From Microvirga vignae (GTDB taxonomy: Bacteria > Pseudomonadota > Alphaproteobacteria > Rhizobiales > Beijerinckiaceae): DNA of 64,000 bases. Under the pieces are notes generated by a model that was not told the origin of the DNA, did no database searches, and saw only the letters and a list, made by a program, of their open reading frames with translations. The position numbers and the translations under genes were made by a program. The stretch lies in NCBI RefSeq assembly GCF_001017175.1, contig NZ_LCYG01000016.1:232569-296568 (forward strand), given 5' to 3'. Below, piece after piece: positions 44,448 to 52,192 of this stretch; position 1 is the first letter of the stretch, and every line of letters starts with the position of its first letter.

Positions 44448-45470
44448 ATGGCGCGTCACACCTTTTTCTGCATCGACGGTCACACCTGCGGCAATCCCGT
44501 CCGCGTGGTGGGTGGCGGCAGCATTCCCCAGCTCAAAGGGCAGACGATGTTCGAACGGCGCCAGCACTTCCTGGCGGAATACGACTGGATTCGCACGGGC
44601 CTCATGTTCGAGCCACGCGGGCACGACATGATGTCGGGCTCGATTCTCTATCCGCCAACGCGCCCCGATTGCGATGTGGGCATTCTCTTCATCGAAACCT
44701 CCGGCTGCCTGCCCATGTGCGGCCACGGCACCATCGGCACGGTGACGATCGCGCTGGAGAACGGCCTCATCCATCCGAAGACACCCGGCCTTCTCCGGCT
44801 CGATACGCCGGCCGGTGTGGTCGAGGCGCGCTACGAGCAGAACGGTCCGTTCATCGAACGGGTGCGCATCACCAACATTCCGTCGTTCCTCTATGACACA
44901 GGCTATGAAGTTGAGGTCGAGGGCCTCGGACACCTCACCGTCGACGTGGCCTATGGCGGCAACTTCTATGCCATCGTCGAGCCACAGAAGCTCTATTCTA
45001 ATCTTGCGGACGTCAATCCATCCGACATCCTGCGCTGGAGCCCGAAGCTGCGCGAGGCGTTCAATGCGCGCTACCAGATCGCGCATCCGGAGAACCCGAG
45101 CATCAATCGCCTGACGCACGTTCTGTGGACCGGCAAGGGGCAGACGCCGGGCGGCACGGCGCGCAACGCGGTGTTCTATGGCGACAAGGCCATCGACCGT
45201 TCGCCCTGCGGCACGGGAACGTCGGCTCGCATGGCGCATCTCGCCGCGCGCGGTGCTCTGAAGGAAGGCGATGCCTTCGTGCATGAGAGCATCATCGGCT
45301 CGACCTTTACGGGCCGCATCGAAGGCCGCGCGAAGGTGGGCGGCCGCGATGCCATCATCCCGTCCATCGAAGGCTGGGCACGCGTGACCGGCTTCAACAC
45401 CATCTTCATCGACGATCGGGATCCCTTTGCGAACGGCTTCCAGGTCGTGGATCAAACCCGCTCTGCGTAA
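44448..45470 (+). CDS. 4-hydroxyproline 2-epimerase (proline racemase family)
   Basis: A 340-residue proline-racemase-fold enzyme with both catalytic cysteines: Cys91 in MCGHGTIG and Cys254 in SPCGTGTSA. The Cys/Cys pair and its place beside the deaminase and dehydrogenase fit epimerisation of trans-4-hydroxy-L-proline to cis-4-hydroxy-D-proline. ATG at 44448 starts the conserved domain. HTFFCIDGHTCGNPVRVV carries the substrate-binding motif. Cytosolic. The contrast with the second, Cys-less paralogue at 50079 is informative. Confidence 0.92.
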   Translation: MARHTFFCIDGHTCGNPVRVVGGGSIPQLKGQTMFERRQHFLAEYDWIRTGLMFEPRGHDMMSGSILYPPTRPDCDVGILFIETSGCLPMCGHGTIGTVTIALENGLIHPKTPGLLRLDTPAGVVEARYEQNGPFIERVRITNIPSFLYDTGYEVEVEGLGHLTVDVAYGGNFYAIVEPQKLYSNLADVNPSDILRWSPKLREAFNARYQIAHPENPSINRLTHVLWTGKGQTPGGTARNAVFYGDKAIDRSPCGTGTSARMAHLAARGALKEGDAFVHESIIGSTFTGRIEGRAKVGGRDAIIPSIEGWARVTGFNTIFIDDRDPFANGFQVVDQTRSA

Positions 45471-45487
45471 GATCGAGTGAATGCGTT

Positions 45488-45520
45488 GGGCGACCCGCAG
45501 GCCGAGTCGCCCTTGTCCTT
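45488..45520 (+). terminator. Intercistronic hairpin, epimerase/dehydrogenase gap
   Basis: A 7-bp perfect stem (45488-45494 with 45506-45512) with an 11-nt loop, followed by TTGTCCTT. Weak terminator or RNA-stabilising element. Confidence 0.4.
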
Positions 45521-45544
45521 GAGGTCTCTTCCACAACAGGTTTC

Positions 45545-46783
45545 ATGATGCGGATCGCGATTGTTGGTGCAGGTATCGTGGGCCTTGCCGCTGCTCATGC
45601 GCTTCTCGACAAAGGACACCAGGTCACTCTTGTCGATCCCGGCAACAATCAGCAGCGCCCGACCGACGGCAATGCGGGCTGGATCGCGCATATGGACGTG
45701 ATGCCGCTGGCGTCGCCCAAGGCCTGGAGAAACCTGCCTCGCTGGATGATGGATCCGCTCGGGCCGCTCACCATCAGGCCAGCTTATCTTCCCGCTCTGA
45801 CTCCATGGCTGTTGCGATTCGTTCTGGCCTCATCTCCAGCGCGCATCAAATCCAGCATCGCCGCCCTTCGCGCGATCAATGCGGAAGCCCTGCCGTCATG
45901 GAAAGCACTTCTAACCACCCTGAGCTTGAATGGCCATCTTCGTGAGAAAGGTATTCTCTCGGTCTGGCGAGATCGCAACCACTTCCTGCGGGCCGAAGAC
46001 ATCATCACCCGCCAGAAGAATTTTGGAATTCCGCTGGAAGTTCTCCAGCCGGAGGATCTGAAGCAGATTGAGCCAGCGCTGCACAGCGTTGAAGCGGCGG
46101 TTCTCTATCCGGAGGGCTGCCATGTGTCCGATCCTGCGCTCCTGGCTGCCGATCTGCTGAGGCTCGCATTGGAGCGGGGAGCCGTGCTTGTCTCCGCGAA
46201 GGCGCTCGCCGTCGAGCCTGCGAACGATGCCGTTCACATTCGCACCGACGGTGCGGTGAAGGATGTCACAGCTGATCGTGTTCTGATTTCCTCCGGTGTC
46301 TGGTCGCGCGCGCTCGCCAAGCAGCTGGGCGACAATATTCCACTGGATACGGAGCGTGGATACAATGCCACTTACGCGAAGGGCGCGTTCGGCCTCAACC
46401 GTCCGGTGATGTTCGAGGGCGAAGGTTTCGTCGCTTCGAATCTCGATACCGGCGATCGCGTCGGCGGTGCCGTGGAATTCGCCGGAACGCAGGCTCCGCC
46501 CAACCACGAGCGTACCTCGGCTATGATCACGCGCCTCAAGCGCTTCCTGCCACACCTCGATGAAAATCAGCCCGCCAAGCGCTGGATGGGTTTTCGTCCC
46601 TCAATTCCGGATTCGCTGCCTGTCATCGGCCAGGCTGATAAAGACAAGCGCATCGTCTACGCGTTCGGCCATGGGCATTATGGCCTGACGCAAGCTGCCA
46701 TCACATCCCGTCTCATCACGGAGATGATGGAAGGCAAGCCCGGTTCTCTCGATCTGACGCCGTTCTCGGCTCAACGTTTTTGA
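45545..46783 (+). CDS. FAD-dependent D-amino-acid (D-hydroxyproline) dehydrogenase
   Basis: A 412-residue DadA-type flavoprotein. The dinucleotide-binding motif is IVGAGIVGLAAAHALL (about residues 5-20); a substrate domain and the C-terminal ending VYAFGHGHYGLTQAAITSRLI (FAD contacts) follow. It would oxidise cis-4-hydroxy-D-proline to 1-pyrroline-4-hydroxy-2-carboxylate, passing electrons to a carrier. Assignment to this substrate comes from neighbours. ATG at 45545 or 45548 is possible. Confidence 0.87.
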   Translation: MMRIAIVGAGIVGLAAAHALLDKGHQVTLVDPGNNQQRPTDGNAGWIAHMDVMPLASPKAWRNLPRWMMDPLGPLTIRPAYLPALTPWLLRFVLASSPARIKSSIAALRAINAEALPSWKALLTTLSLNGHLREKGILSVWRDRNHFLRAEDIITRQKNFGIPLEVLQPEDLKQIEPALHSVEAAVLYPEGCHVSDPALLAADLLRLALERGAVLVSAKALAVEPANDAVHIRTDGAVKDVTADRVLISSGVWSRALAKQLGDNIPLDTERGYNATYAKGAFGLNRPVMFEGEGFVASNLDTGDRVGGAVEFAGTQAPPNHERTSAMITRLKRFLPHLDENQPAKRWMGFRPSIPDSLPVIGQADKDKRIVYAFGHGHYGLTQAAITSRLITEMMEGKPGSLDLTPFSAQRF

Positions 46784-47083
46784 TGGAGCGCGTCAACGCT
46801 TTTGATGTGACGCACAAGCTGAGCTGAAGTAGGAGGGGGCGCTCAAGCCGACGCATCCCGCGCATTTGTACGCGCAGCTTTCTTATACGGGCAACAAAGA
46901 CTTAGCGTCTCGAATGCCCGAAAAGACAGCCGTCTGCGCAACCGCTACGCAATGTCGCTCAGACCTTAGGCTAATTGAAACAAATTTCATATTGAAAATT
47001 GTATCCAATATGCAGATGCTGCGCCGGCTGATCTCAGGCGAGGACTGCCGGGCTCGGACACGAATCAACCAGGGGACCAAACG
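46784..47083. other. Intergenic region before the ABC importer
   Basis: Three hundred bases with no convincing gene. It holds the candidate GntR operator at 46998-47009 and AT-rich stretches at 46980-47000, consistent with an internal promoter for the importer genes. Confidence 0.55.
46998..47009. promoter_or_regulatory. Candidate GntR operator upstream of the importer
   Basis: ATTGTATCCAAT, 10 of 12 bases symmetric, about 75 nt before the solute-binding gene. It closely resembles the site at 43380 read on the other strand (ATTGTATAAAAT). Suggests co-control by the GntR regulator. Confidence 0.45.
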
Positions 47084-47890
47084 ATGAAACTGAGGACCAC
47101 AGCGGCCGCACTTCTTCTCGGCATGATCGCCGCCATGCCTGCCAAAGCCGACAAGCTCGACGACATCATTGCCTCCGGCGTGCTGCGCTGCGCCGTGGTG
47201 CTCGACTTCCCGCCCATGGGATCGCGCGATGAAAAGAACCAGCCCGTCGGTTTCGACGTGGACACCTGCAACGATCTGGCCAAGGCTCTTGGCGTGAAGG
47301 CCGAGATCGTCGAAACTCCCTTCCCGGATCGCATTCCGGCGCTCGTCTCGGACCGCGCGGATGTGGGCGTCGCCTCGACCTCCGACACGCTCGAGCGCGC
47401 CAAGACCGTCGGCTTCTCGATCCCCTACTTCGCCTTCAAGATGGTCATCCTCACGAGGGAAGAAACGGGCATCAATACCTATGAGAACCTGAAGGGCAAA
47501 AAGACCGGATCGACCTCAGGCACCTTCGAGGCGATTGCCCTTGAGAAAGACGTGAAGGCGTGGGGTGGGGGCTCGTTCCGTCCCTATCAGACCCAGGCTG
47601 ACGTTTTCCTTGCGCTCTCCCAGGGCCAGATCGATGCGACGGTCGTGACGAACACCGTGGCGCATGCCGTCGTGAAGTCCGGCAAGTACAAGGGTTTCGT
47701 CGTGAAGGGCGATGCTCCCTATGTGACGGACTATGTCTCGCTCATCGGGCTGCGCCAGGAGCAGGGCCTCCTCAACTACCTGAACCTGTTCGTGAACCAG
47801 CAGGTGCGCACGGGCCGCTACAAGGAGCTGTTCGAGAAGTGGGTCGGCGGTGAGGCTCCGGACCTGACCGTCAAGGGCGTCTACTACTAA
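47084..47890 (+). CDS. ABC importer periplasmic amino-acid-binding protein
   Basis: A 268-residue family 3 solute-binding protein. Signal peptide residues 1-22 (ending AKA); mature region VLRCAVVLDFPPMGSRDEKNQPVGFDVDTCNDLAKALGVKAEIV, then ARADVGVASTSDTLERAKTVGFSIPYF typical of polar amino acid binders. Context makes hydroxyproline or proline-like amino acids the likely ligand. A strong hairpin after the gene can raise its expression over the permeases. Confidence 0.93.
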   Translation: MKLRTTAAALLLGMIAAMPAKADKLDDIIASGVLRCAVVLDFPPMGSRDEKNQPVGFDVDTCNDLAKALGVKAEIVETPFPDRIPALVSDRADVGVASTSDTLERAKTVGFSIPYFAFKMVILTREETGINTYENLKGKKTGSTSGTFEAIALEKDVKAWGGGSFRPYQTQADVFLALSQGQIDATVVTNTVAHAVVKSGKYKGFVVKGDAPYVTDYVSLIGLRQEQGLLNYLNLFVNQQVRTGRYKELFEKWVGGEAPDLTVKGVYY

Positions 47891-47904
47891 TCGACATGCA
47901 TCGG

Positions 47905-47937
47905 CCGAGGGTGATCCAATCACCCTCGGTCTCTTTT
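47905..47937 (+). terminator. Hairpin after the solute-binding gene
   Basis: A 9-10-bp stem (47905-47914 with 47920-47929) with a 5-nt loop, followed by TCTCTTTT. Typical of partial termination between binding protein and permease genes. Confidence 0.65.
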
Positions 47938-47969
47938 GGTTCTGTTATGTTCTTGGGCACGCCCCCATC

Positions 47970-48635
47970 ATGCTGAATTACACATTTCATTGGCGCCCGG
48001 CCCTCAACGCTCTCCCGGACATGCTGGGAGGCGCTCTGGTTTCGCTCCAGATTGCCGTGCTGTCGATGGTGATCGGCGTCGTCTTCGCCGTGTTCCTAGC
48101 GCTGGGCCGCCAGTCGAACAACAAGCTTTTCTATGGTTTCTCGACCGGCTGGGTGGAGCTGGCACGCAACACGCCCGCCCTGTTCCAGGTCTACATGACG
48201 TATTTCGGCTTGGGCTCCTTCGGAATCCAGCTCGATTCTTACGTGGCGTTGCTCGCTGGCATCGCCTTCAACAATGCGGGCTATCTCGCCGAAACGTTCC
48301 GTGGCGGACTTCGCGCCATTCCGCATACGCAGACACGCGCTGCCCGCTCCCTGGGCATGAGCGCGCCGCAGGCTTTCCGCCTGATCGTGCTGCCGCAGAT
48401 GTTCAGGATCGTGTTCTATCCCATGACCAATCAGATGGTCTGGGCACTTCTGATGACATCGCTCGGCGTCACGGTCGGCCTCAATACGGATCTCACCGGC
48501 GTCACGCAGGATCTGAACGTGCGCACCTTCCGCACCTTCGAATATTTCGCCATCGCGGCGATCATCTATTACCTGCTGGCGAAGTTCATCACCCTCTCGT
48601 CGCGCCTCTTCGCTTGGCGCCTGTTCCGGTACTGA
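47970..48635 (+). CDS. ABC amino acid importer permease 1 (HisM/GlnP-like)
   Basis: A 221-residue inner-membrane permease. Five hydrophobic segments and the EAA-type loop AETFRGGLRAIPHTQTRAARSLGMSAPQAFRLIVLPQ (about residues 108-145) that docks the ATPase fit the polar amino acid uptake subfamily. It pairs with the next permease as a heterodimer. The start ATG is 79 nt past the previous stop, after the hairpin. Confidence 0.93.
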   Translation: MLNYTFHWRPALNALPDMLGGALVSLQIAVLSMVIGVVFAVFLALGRQSNNKLFYGFSTGWVELARNTPALFQVYMTYFGLGSFGIQLDSYVALLAGIAFNNAGYLAETFRGGLRAIPHTQTRAARSLGMSAPQAFRLIVLPQMFRIVFYPMTNQMVWALLMTSLGVTVGLNTDLTGVTQDLNVRTFRTFEYFAIAAIIYYLLAKFITLSSRLFAWRLFRY

Positions 48636-48645
48636 GGAGACGGCG

Positions 48646-49299
48646 ATGTTCGAGACAAGTCTCACCTGGAACGACGTTCTTTTCCTCCTCCAAGGCGCAG
48701 GAACGACGCTGACCATCACCTTCTGGGCCGTGCTCGGCGGCACCATCCTGGGAATGCTCTTCGGCCTCGCCCGCGCCACGGCGCCGTGGTGGCTCAACGC
48801 GCCCATCGGCTTCGTGCTGGACATCCTGCGCTCAGTGCCGCTCCTGATCCAGTTCGTTCTCGCGAACTCGTTCAAATCCATCCTCAAGCTCAACGTGACG
48901 GCCTTCACGGTGGGCTGCGTTGTGCTGGCACTCTATACGGCGGCGTATTGCGCGGAGATCGTGCGCGGCGGCATCCTGGCCGTTCCGCCTACGACGCGCC
49001 GCGCGGCCCGTTCGCTCGGCATGACCTACACTCAGGACCTGACCAACATCGTCTTCCCGATTGCGCTGCGTGTTGCGCTCCCCAGCTGGATCGGCCTCAC
49101 GCTCGGCGTCATGAAGGATACGGCGCTCGTTCTCTGGATCGGCATCGTCGAGCTTCTGCGGTCTTCCCAGATCCTCGTGACTCGCCTCCAGGAGCCGCTC
49201 TTCATCCTTTCGATTGCAGGCCTGATCTACTTCCTCATGAGCTTCCCGATTGCACGGCTCGGGGCACGGCTCGAAAAGCGGTGGCGTGAAAATGATTGA
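48646..49299 (+). CDS. ABC amino acid importer permease 2
   Basis: A 217-residue permease of the same subfamily, 10 nt after permease 1. The ATPase-docking loop is YCAEIVRGGILAVPPTTRRAARSLGMTYTQ (about residues 103-132). Four to five hydrophobic segments. Its end overlaps the ATPase start by 8 nt, indicating coupled translation. Confidence 0.93.
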   Translation: MFETSLTWNDVLFLLQGAGTTLTITFWAVLGGTILGMLFGLARATAPWWLNAPIGFVLDILRSVPLLIQFVLANSFKSILKLNVTAFTVGCVVLALYTAAYCAEIVRGGILAVPPTTRRAARSLGMTYTQDLTNIVFPIALRVALPSWIGLTLGVMKDTALVLWIGIVELLRSSQILVTRLQEPLFILSIAGLIYFLMSFPIARLGARLEKRWREND

Positions 49300-50014
49300 G
49301 TTGAAAGATGTTCGTAAGTCCTTCGGCAGCCTCGAGGTGCTGAAGGGCGTCAGCCTCACCGTTCAGAAGGGCGAGGTGCTTTCGGTTATTGGTGGTTCGG
49401 GTTCGGGCAAATCCACGATGCTCATGTGCATCAACGGCCTCGAACCGATCCAGGGCGGTCAGATCCTTGTCGATGGCATTGATGTCCATGCCCGCGGCAC
49501 GGATCTCAACAAGCTCCGTCAGAAGATCGGCATCGTGTTCCAGCAGTGGAATGCATTCCCGCATCTCACGGTCCTCGAAAACGTAATGCTCGCGCCACGC
49601 AAGGTGCTGGGCAAGAGCAAGAGGGAAGCCGAGGAGATCGCCGTCAAGCAGCTCACCCATGTGGGCCTGGGCGAGAAGCTGAAGGTCTATCCCTCCAAGC
49701 TCTCGGGCGGCCAGCAGCAGCGCATGGCCATCGCGCGCGCACTCGCCATGTCGCCGGACTACATGCTCTTCGACGAGGTGACTTCGGCGCTCGATCCGCA
49801 ACTCGTCGGCGAGGTGCTGGATACGCTGAAGATGCTCTCGGAGGAGGGCATGACCATGATCCTCGTCACGCACGAAATCCGCTTCGCGCGCGATGTGTCG
49901 GACCGGGTGGCTTTCTTCCACAAGGGCCTGATCCATGAGATCGGTGCGCCCGAGCAGGTGATTGGAAACCCGCAGAAACCCGAGACGATCGACTTCCTGA
50001 AGTCCGTTCTCTGA
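49292..50014 (+). CDS. ABC amino acid importer ATPase
   Basis: A 240-residue ATPase (GlnQ/HisP type). Walker A GGSGSGKST (about 34-42), Q-loop QQWNAFPHLTVLENV, signature LSGGQQQRMAIARALAM, Walker B MLFDEVTSALDP and switch His in VTHEIRFARDV are intact. ATG at 49292 lies inside the end of the permease gene. It powers uptake for the two permeases. A hairpin follows. Confidence 0.96.
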   Translation: MIELKDVRKSFGSLEVLKGVSLTVQKGEVLSVIGGSGSGKSTMLMCINGLEPIQGGQILVDGIDVHARGTDLNKLRQKIGIVFQQWNAFPHLTVLENVMLAPRKVLGKSKREAEEIAVKQLTHVGLGEKLKVYPSKLSGGQQQRMAIARALAMSPDYMLFDEVTSALDPQLVGEVLDTLKMLSEEGMTMILVTHEIRFARDVSDRVAFFHKGLIHEIGAPEQVIGNPQKPETIDFLKSVL

Positions 50015-50015
50015 C

Positions 50016-50038
50016 GGCGCGGGGTTGATCCCCGTGCC
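50016..50038 (+). terminator. Hairpin after the ATPase gene
   Basis: A 9-bp stem with one G-T pair (50016-50024 with 50030-50038) and a 5-nt loop, in the gap before the dehydratase gene. No strong T-run; probably a stability or attenuation element. Confidence 0.4.
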
Positions 50039-50078
50039 AGCCTCTTCACAATAAGCCCGTCCTGACTCGGAGAGCATC

Positions 50079-51107
50079 ATGCGTACGTCGAAAGTCGTTC
50101 ATGTCGTCAGCTGCCACGCGGAAGGGGAGGTCGGCGATGTGATCGTGGGCGGCGTTGCGCCGCCCCCGGGTGACACCGTGTGGGAGCAGTCGCGCTTCAT
50201 TGCCCAGGACGAGACCTTACGAAAATTCGTGCTGAACGAGCCGCGCGGCGGCGTCTTCCGGCACGTGAACCTTCTGGTGCCGCCAAAGAATCCAAGGGCA
50301 CAGATGGGCTGGATCATCATGGAGCCCGCCGACACGCCGCCCATGTCAGGCTCCAACTCCATCTGCGTGTCGACCGTGCTGCTCGATACCGGCATCATCC
50401 CGATGCAGGAGCCGATCACCCGCATGGTTCTCGAGCCTCCCGGCGGCCTCGTCGAGGTGGAGGCGGAATGCAGGAACGGCAAGGCCGAACGGATCCGGGT
50501 TCGCAACGTCCCCTCTTTCGCCGACAAGCTCGACGTGAAACTTGAGGTCGAGGGTGTCGGCACGCTCACCGTCGATACGGCCTATGGCGGCGACAGCTTC
50601 GTGATCGCAGATGCGCAGGCCCTTGGTTTTGCGATCCGTCCCGACGAGGCGAAGGATTTGGCCGAGATCGGCGTGAAGATCACCCGCGCGGCCAATGAGC
50701 AGATCGGCTTCAGGCATCCCGAGCTGCCCGGCTGGGATCACATTTCCTTCTGCCAGATCGCAGCGCCTCTCGTGGACCGTGACGGCGTTCCGCATGGCTC
50801 CAATGCCGTCGTGGTGCGACCAGGCAAGATCGATCGCTCGCCCACGGGCACGGGCTGTTCGGCCCGCATGGCCGTGCTTCATGCGCGCGGCATCCTGAAG
50901 GTGGGCGACAGCTTCATCGGCCGCTCGATCATCGATTCCGAGTTCATCTGCCGGATCGAGGACGAGGTGACGGTCGGGGCTAAGAAGGGCATCATCCCGT
51001 TGATCTCGGGACGGGCCTGGATCACGGGCACCCACCAGCACATGCTCGATCCCGACGATCCGTGGCCGGATGGCTACCAGCTGTCGGATACCTGGCCGCA
51101 GATGTAA
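50079..51107 (+). CDS. Proline-racemase-fold protein, likely trans-3-hydroxy-L-proline dehydratase
   Basis: A 342-residue paralogue of the epimerase. Both catalytic cysteines are replaced: Ser90 in [10 protein letters not shown] and Thr256 in SPTGTGCSA. In this superfamily a Thr at the second position marks trans-3-hydroxy-L-proline dehydratases, which form Pyr2C; these usually have Cys at the first position. Here Ser/Thr is seen, so dehydration remains likely but residues are unusual. The adjacent Pyr2C reductase supports the assignment. Loss of both cysteines excludes ordinary racemase chemistry. Confidence 0.83.
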   Translation: MRTSKVVHVVSCHAEGEVGDVIVGGVAPPPGDTVWEQSRFIAQDETLRKFVLNEPRGGVFRHVNLLVPPKNPRAQMGWIIMEPADTPPMSGSNSICVSTVLLDTGIIPMQEPITRMVLEPPGGLVEVEAECRNGKAERIRVRNVPSFADKLDVKLEVEGVGTLTVDTAYGGDSFVIADAQALGFAIRPDEAKDLAEIGVKITRAANEQIGFRHPELPGWDHISFCQIAAPLVDRDGVPHGSNAVVVRPGKIDRSPTGTGCSARMAVLHARGILKVGDSFIGRSIIDSEFICRIEDEVTVGAKKGIIPLISGRAWITGTHQHMLDPDDPWPDGYQLSDTWPQM

Positions 51108-51161
51108 GCCGAAGAGAACACGCCTTTCGACCAATCGCAACCGAACGGACAACGAATAAGC

Positions 51162-52178
51162 ATGAGCGAAGAAGTCTCCCTCTCGCTGGACGAGGTCCGG
51201 CGCATCAGCACCGATGTTCTGAAAGCCGGCGGTCTCTCTCAGGAGCATGCTGAAGCCATCGCCGGTGTGATCTATGCCGGACAGCGGGACGAATGCCATT
51301 CCCATGGCATGTACCGGTTGCTTGGCTGCGTTCGCTCCGTGAAGGAGGGCAAAGTCAATCCGAGCGCCCTGCCGGATGTGGTGGATCACGCGCCCGCCAT
51401 CGTGCGCGTCAACGCCCATTACGGCTTCTCGCCCCTGGCATTCGCGCGCGGCAGACCGCTGCTCGTCGAAAAGGCCCGCAGGACGGGCCTTGCGGCCATG
51501 GCGATCAACAATTGCTATCACTTCTCGGCCCTCTGGCCGGAGGTCGAAGCCATCTGCGCGGATGGGCTGGTGGCGCTTGCCATGACACCGAGCCACAGCT
51601 GGGTCGCGCCGGCCGGCGGCAAGAAGCCCGTGTTCGGCACGAACCCGATCGCTTTCGCCTGGCCGCGTCCTGACGGTCCGCCCTTCGTGTTCGACTTCGC
51701 CACCAGCGCCATCGCACGCGGCGAGATCGAGCTGCACCGGCGCGCAGGCAAGCCCATCCCCACCGGCTGGGCCATCGACAGCGAGGGCAACCCGACGAAC
51801 GATGCGACGGCCGCTTTGGCTGGCGCGATGCTCACCTTCGGCGGCCACAAGGGATCGGCCCTGTCTGCCATGATCGAGCTGATGGCGGGCCCGCTCATCG
51901 GCGACATGACGAGTGCGGAATCCATGGCCTTCGATGGAGGCGTCGGTGCTGCGCCGTGCCATGGCGAGTTGATCCTCGCCTTCGATCCTAACGTGTTTCT
52001 CGGTGCAGACGCCGCGCAGCATGTGGCCCGTGCCGAAAAGATGTTCGACGCCATCGTGGGCCAAGGTGCGCGTCTGCCGTCGCAGCGCCGCTACGAGGCG
52101 CGTGAGCGCAGCAAGGCGAACGGCGTTCGCATCCCCAGGGCACTCTACGACGACCTGCAGGCTCTCCTGCCGCGTTGA
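51162..52178 (+). CDS. Malate/L-lactate dehydrogenase-family Pyr2C reductase
   Basis: A 338-residue NAD(P)H-dependent oxidoreductase of the LDH2/MDG2 family: ECHSHGMYRLLGC holds the catalytic His near residue 47, NNCYHFSALWPEVE and GGKKPVFGTNPIAFAWPRPDG are family landmarks, and GGHKGSALSAMIELMAG binds nucleotide. Placed between two hydroxyproline dehydratases it most probably reduces Pyr2C to L-proline (LhpD/DpkA-like) rather than malate. Cytosolic. Confidence 0.88.
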   Translation: MSEEVSLSLDEVRRISTDVLKAGGLSQEHAEAIAGVIYAGQRDECHSHGMYRLLGCVRSVKEGKVNPSALPDVVDHAPAIVRVNAHYGFSPLAFARGRPLLVEKARRTGLAAMAINNCYHFSALWPEVEAICADGLVALAMTPSHSWVAPAGGKKPVFGTNPIAFAWPRPDGPPFVFDFATSAIARGEIELHRRAGKPIPTGWAIDSEGNPTNDATAALAGAMLTFGGHKGSALSAMIELMAGPLIGDMTSAESMAFDGGVGAAPCHGELILAFDPNVFLGADAAQHVARAEKMFDAIVGQGARLPSQRRYEARERSKANGVRIPRALYDDLQALLPR

Positions 52179-52192
52179 TAAAAGGAGCTGAC

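Noticed and set aside
50346..52064. A 572-residue frame antisense to the dehydratase and reductase genes
   Set aside because: The plus-strand genes have strong family motifs; the opposite frame has none.
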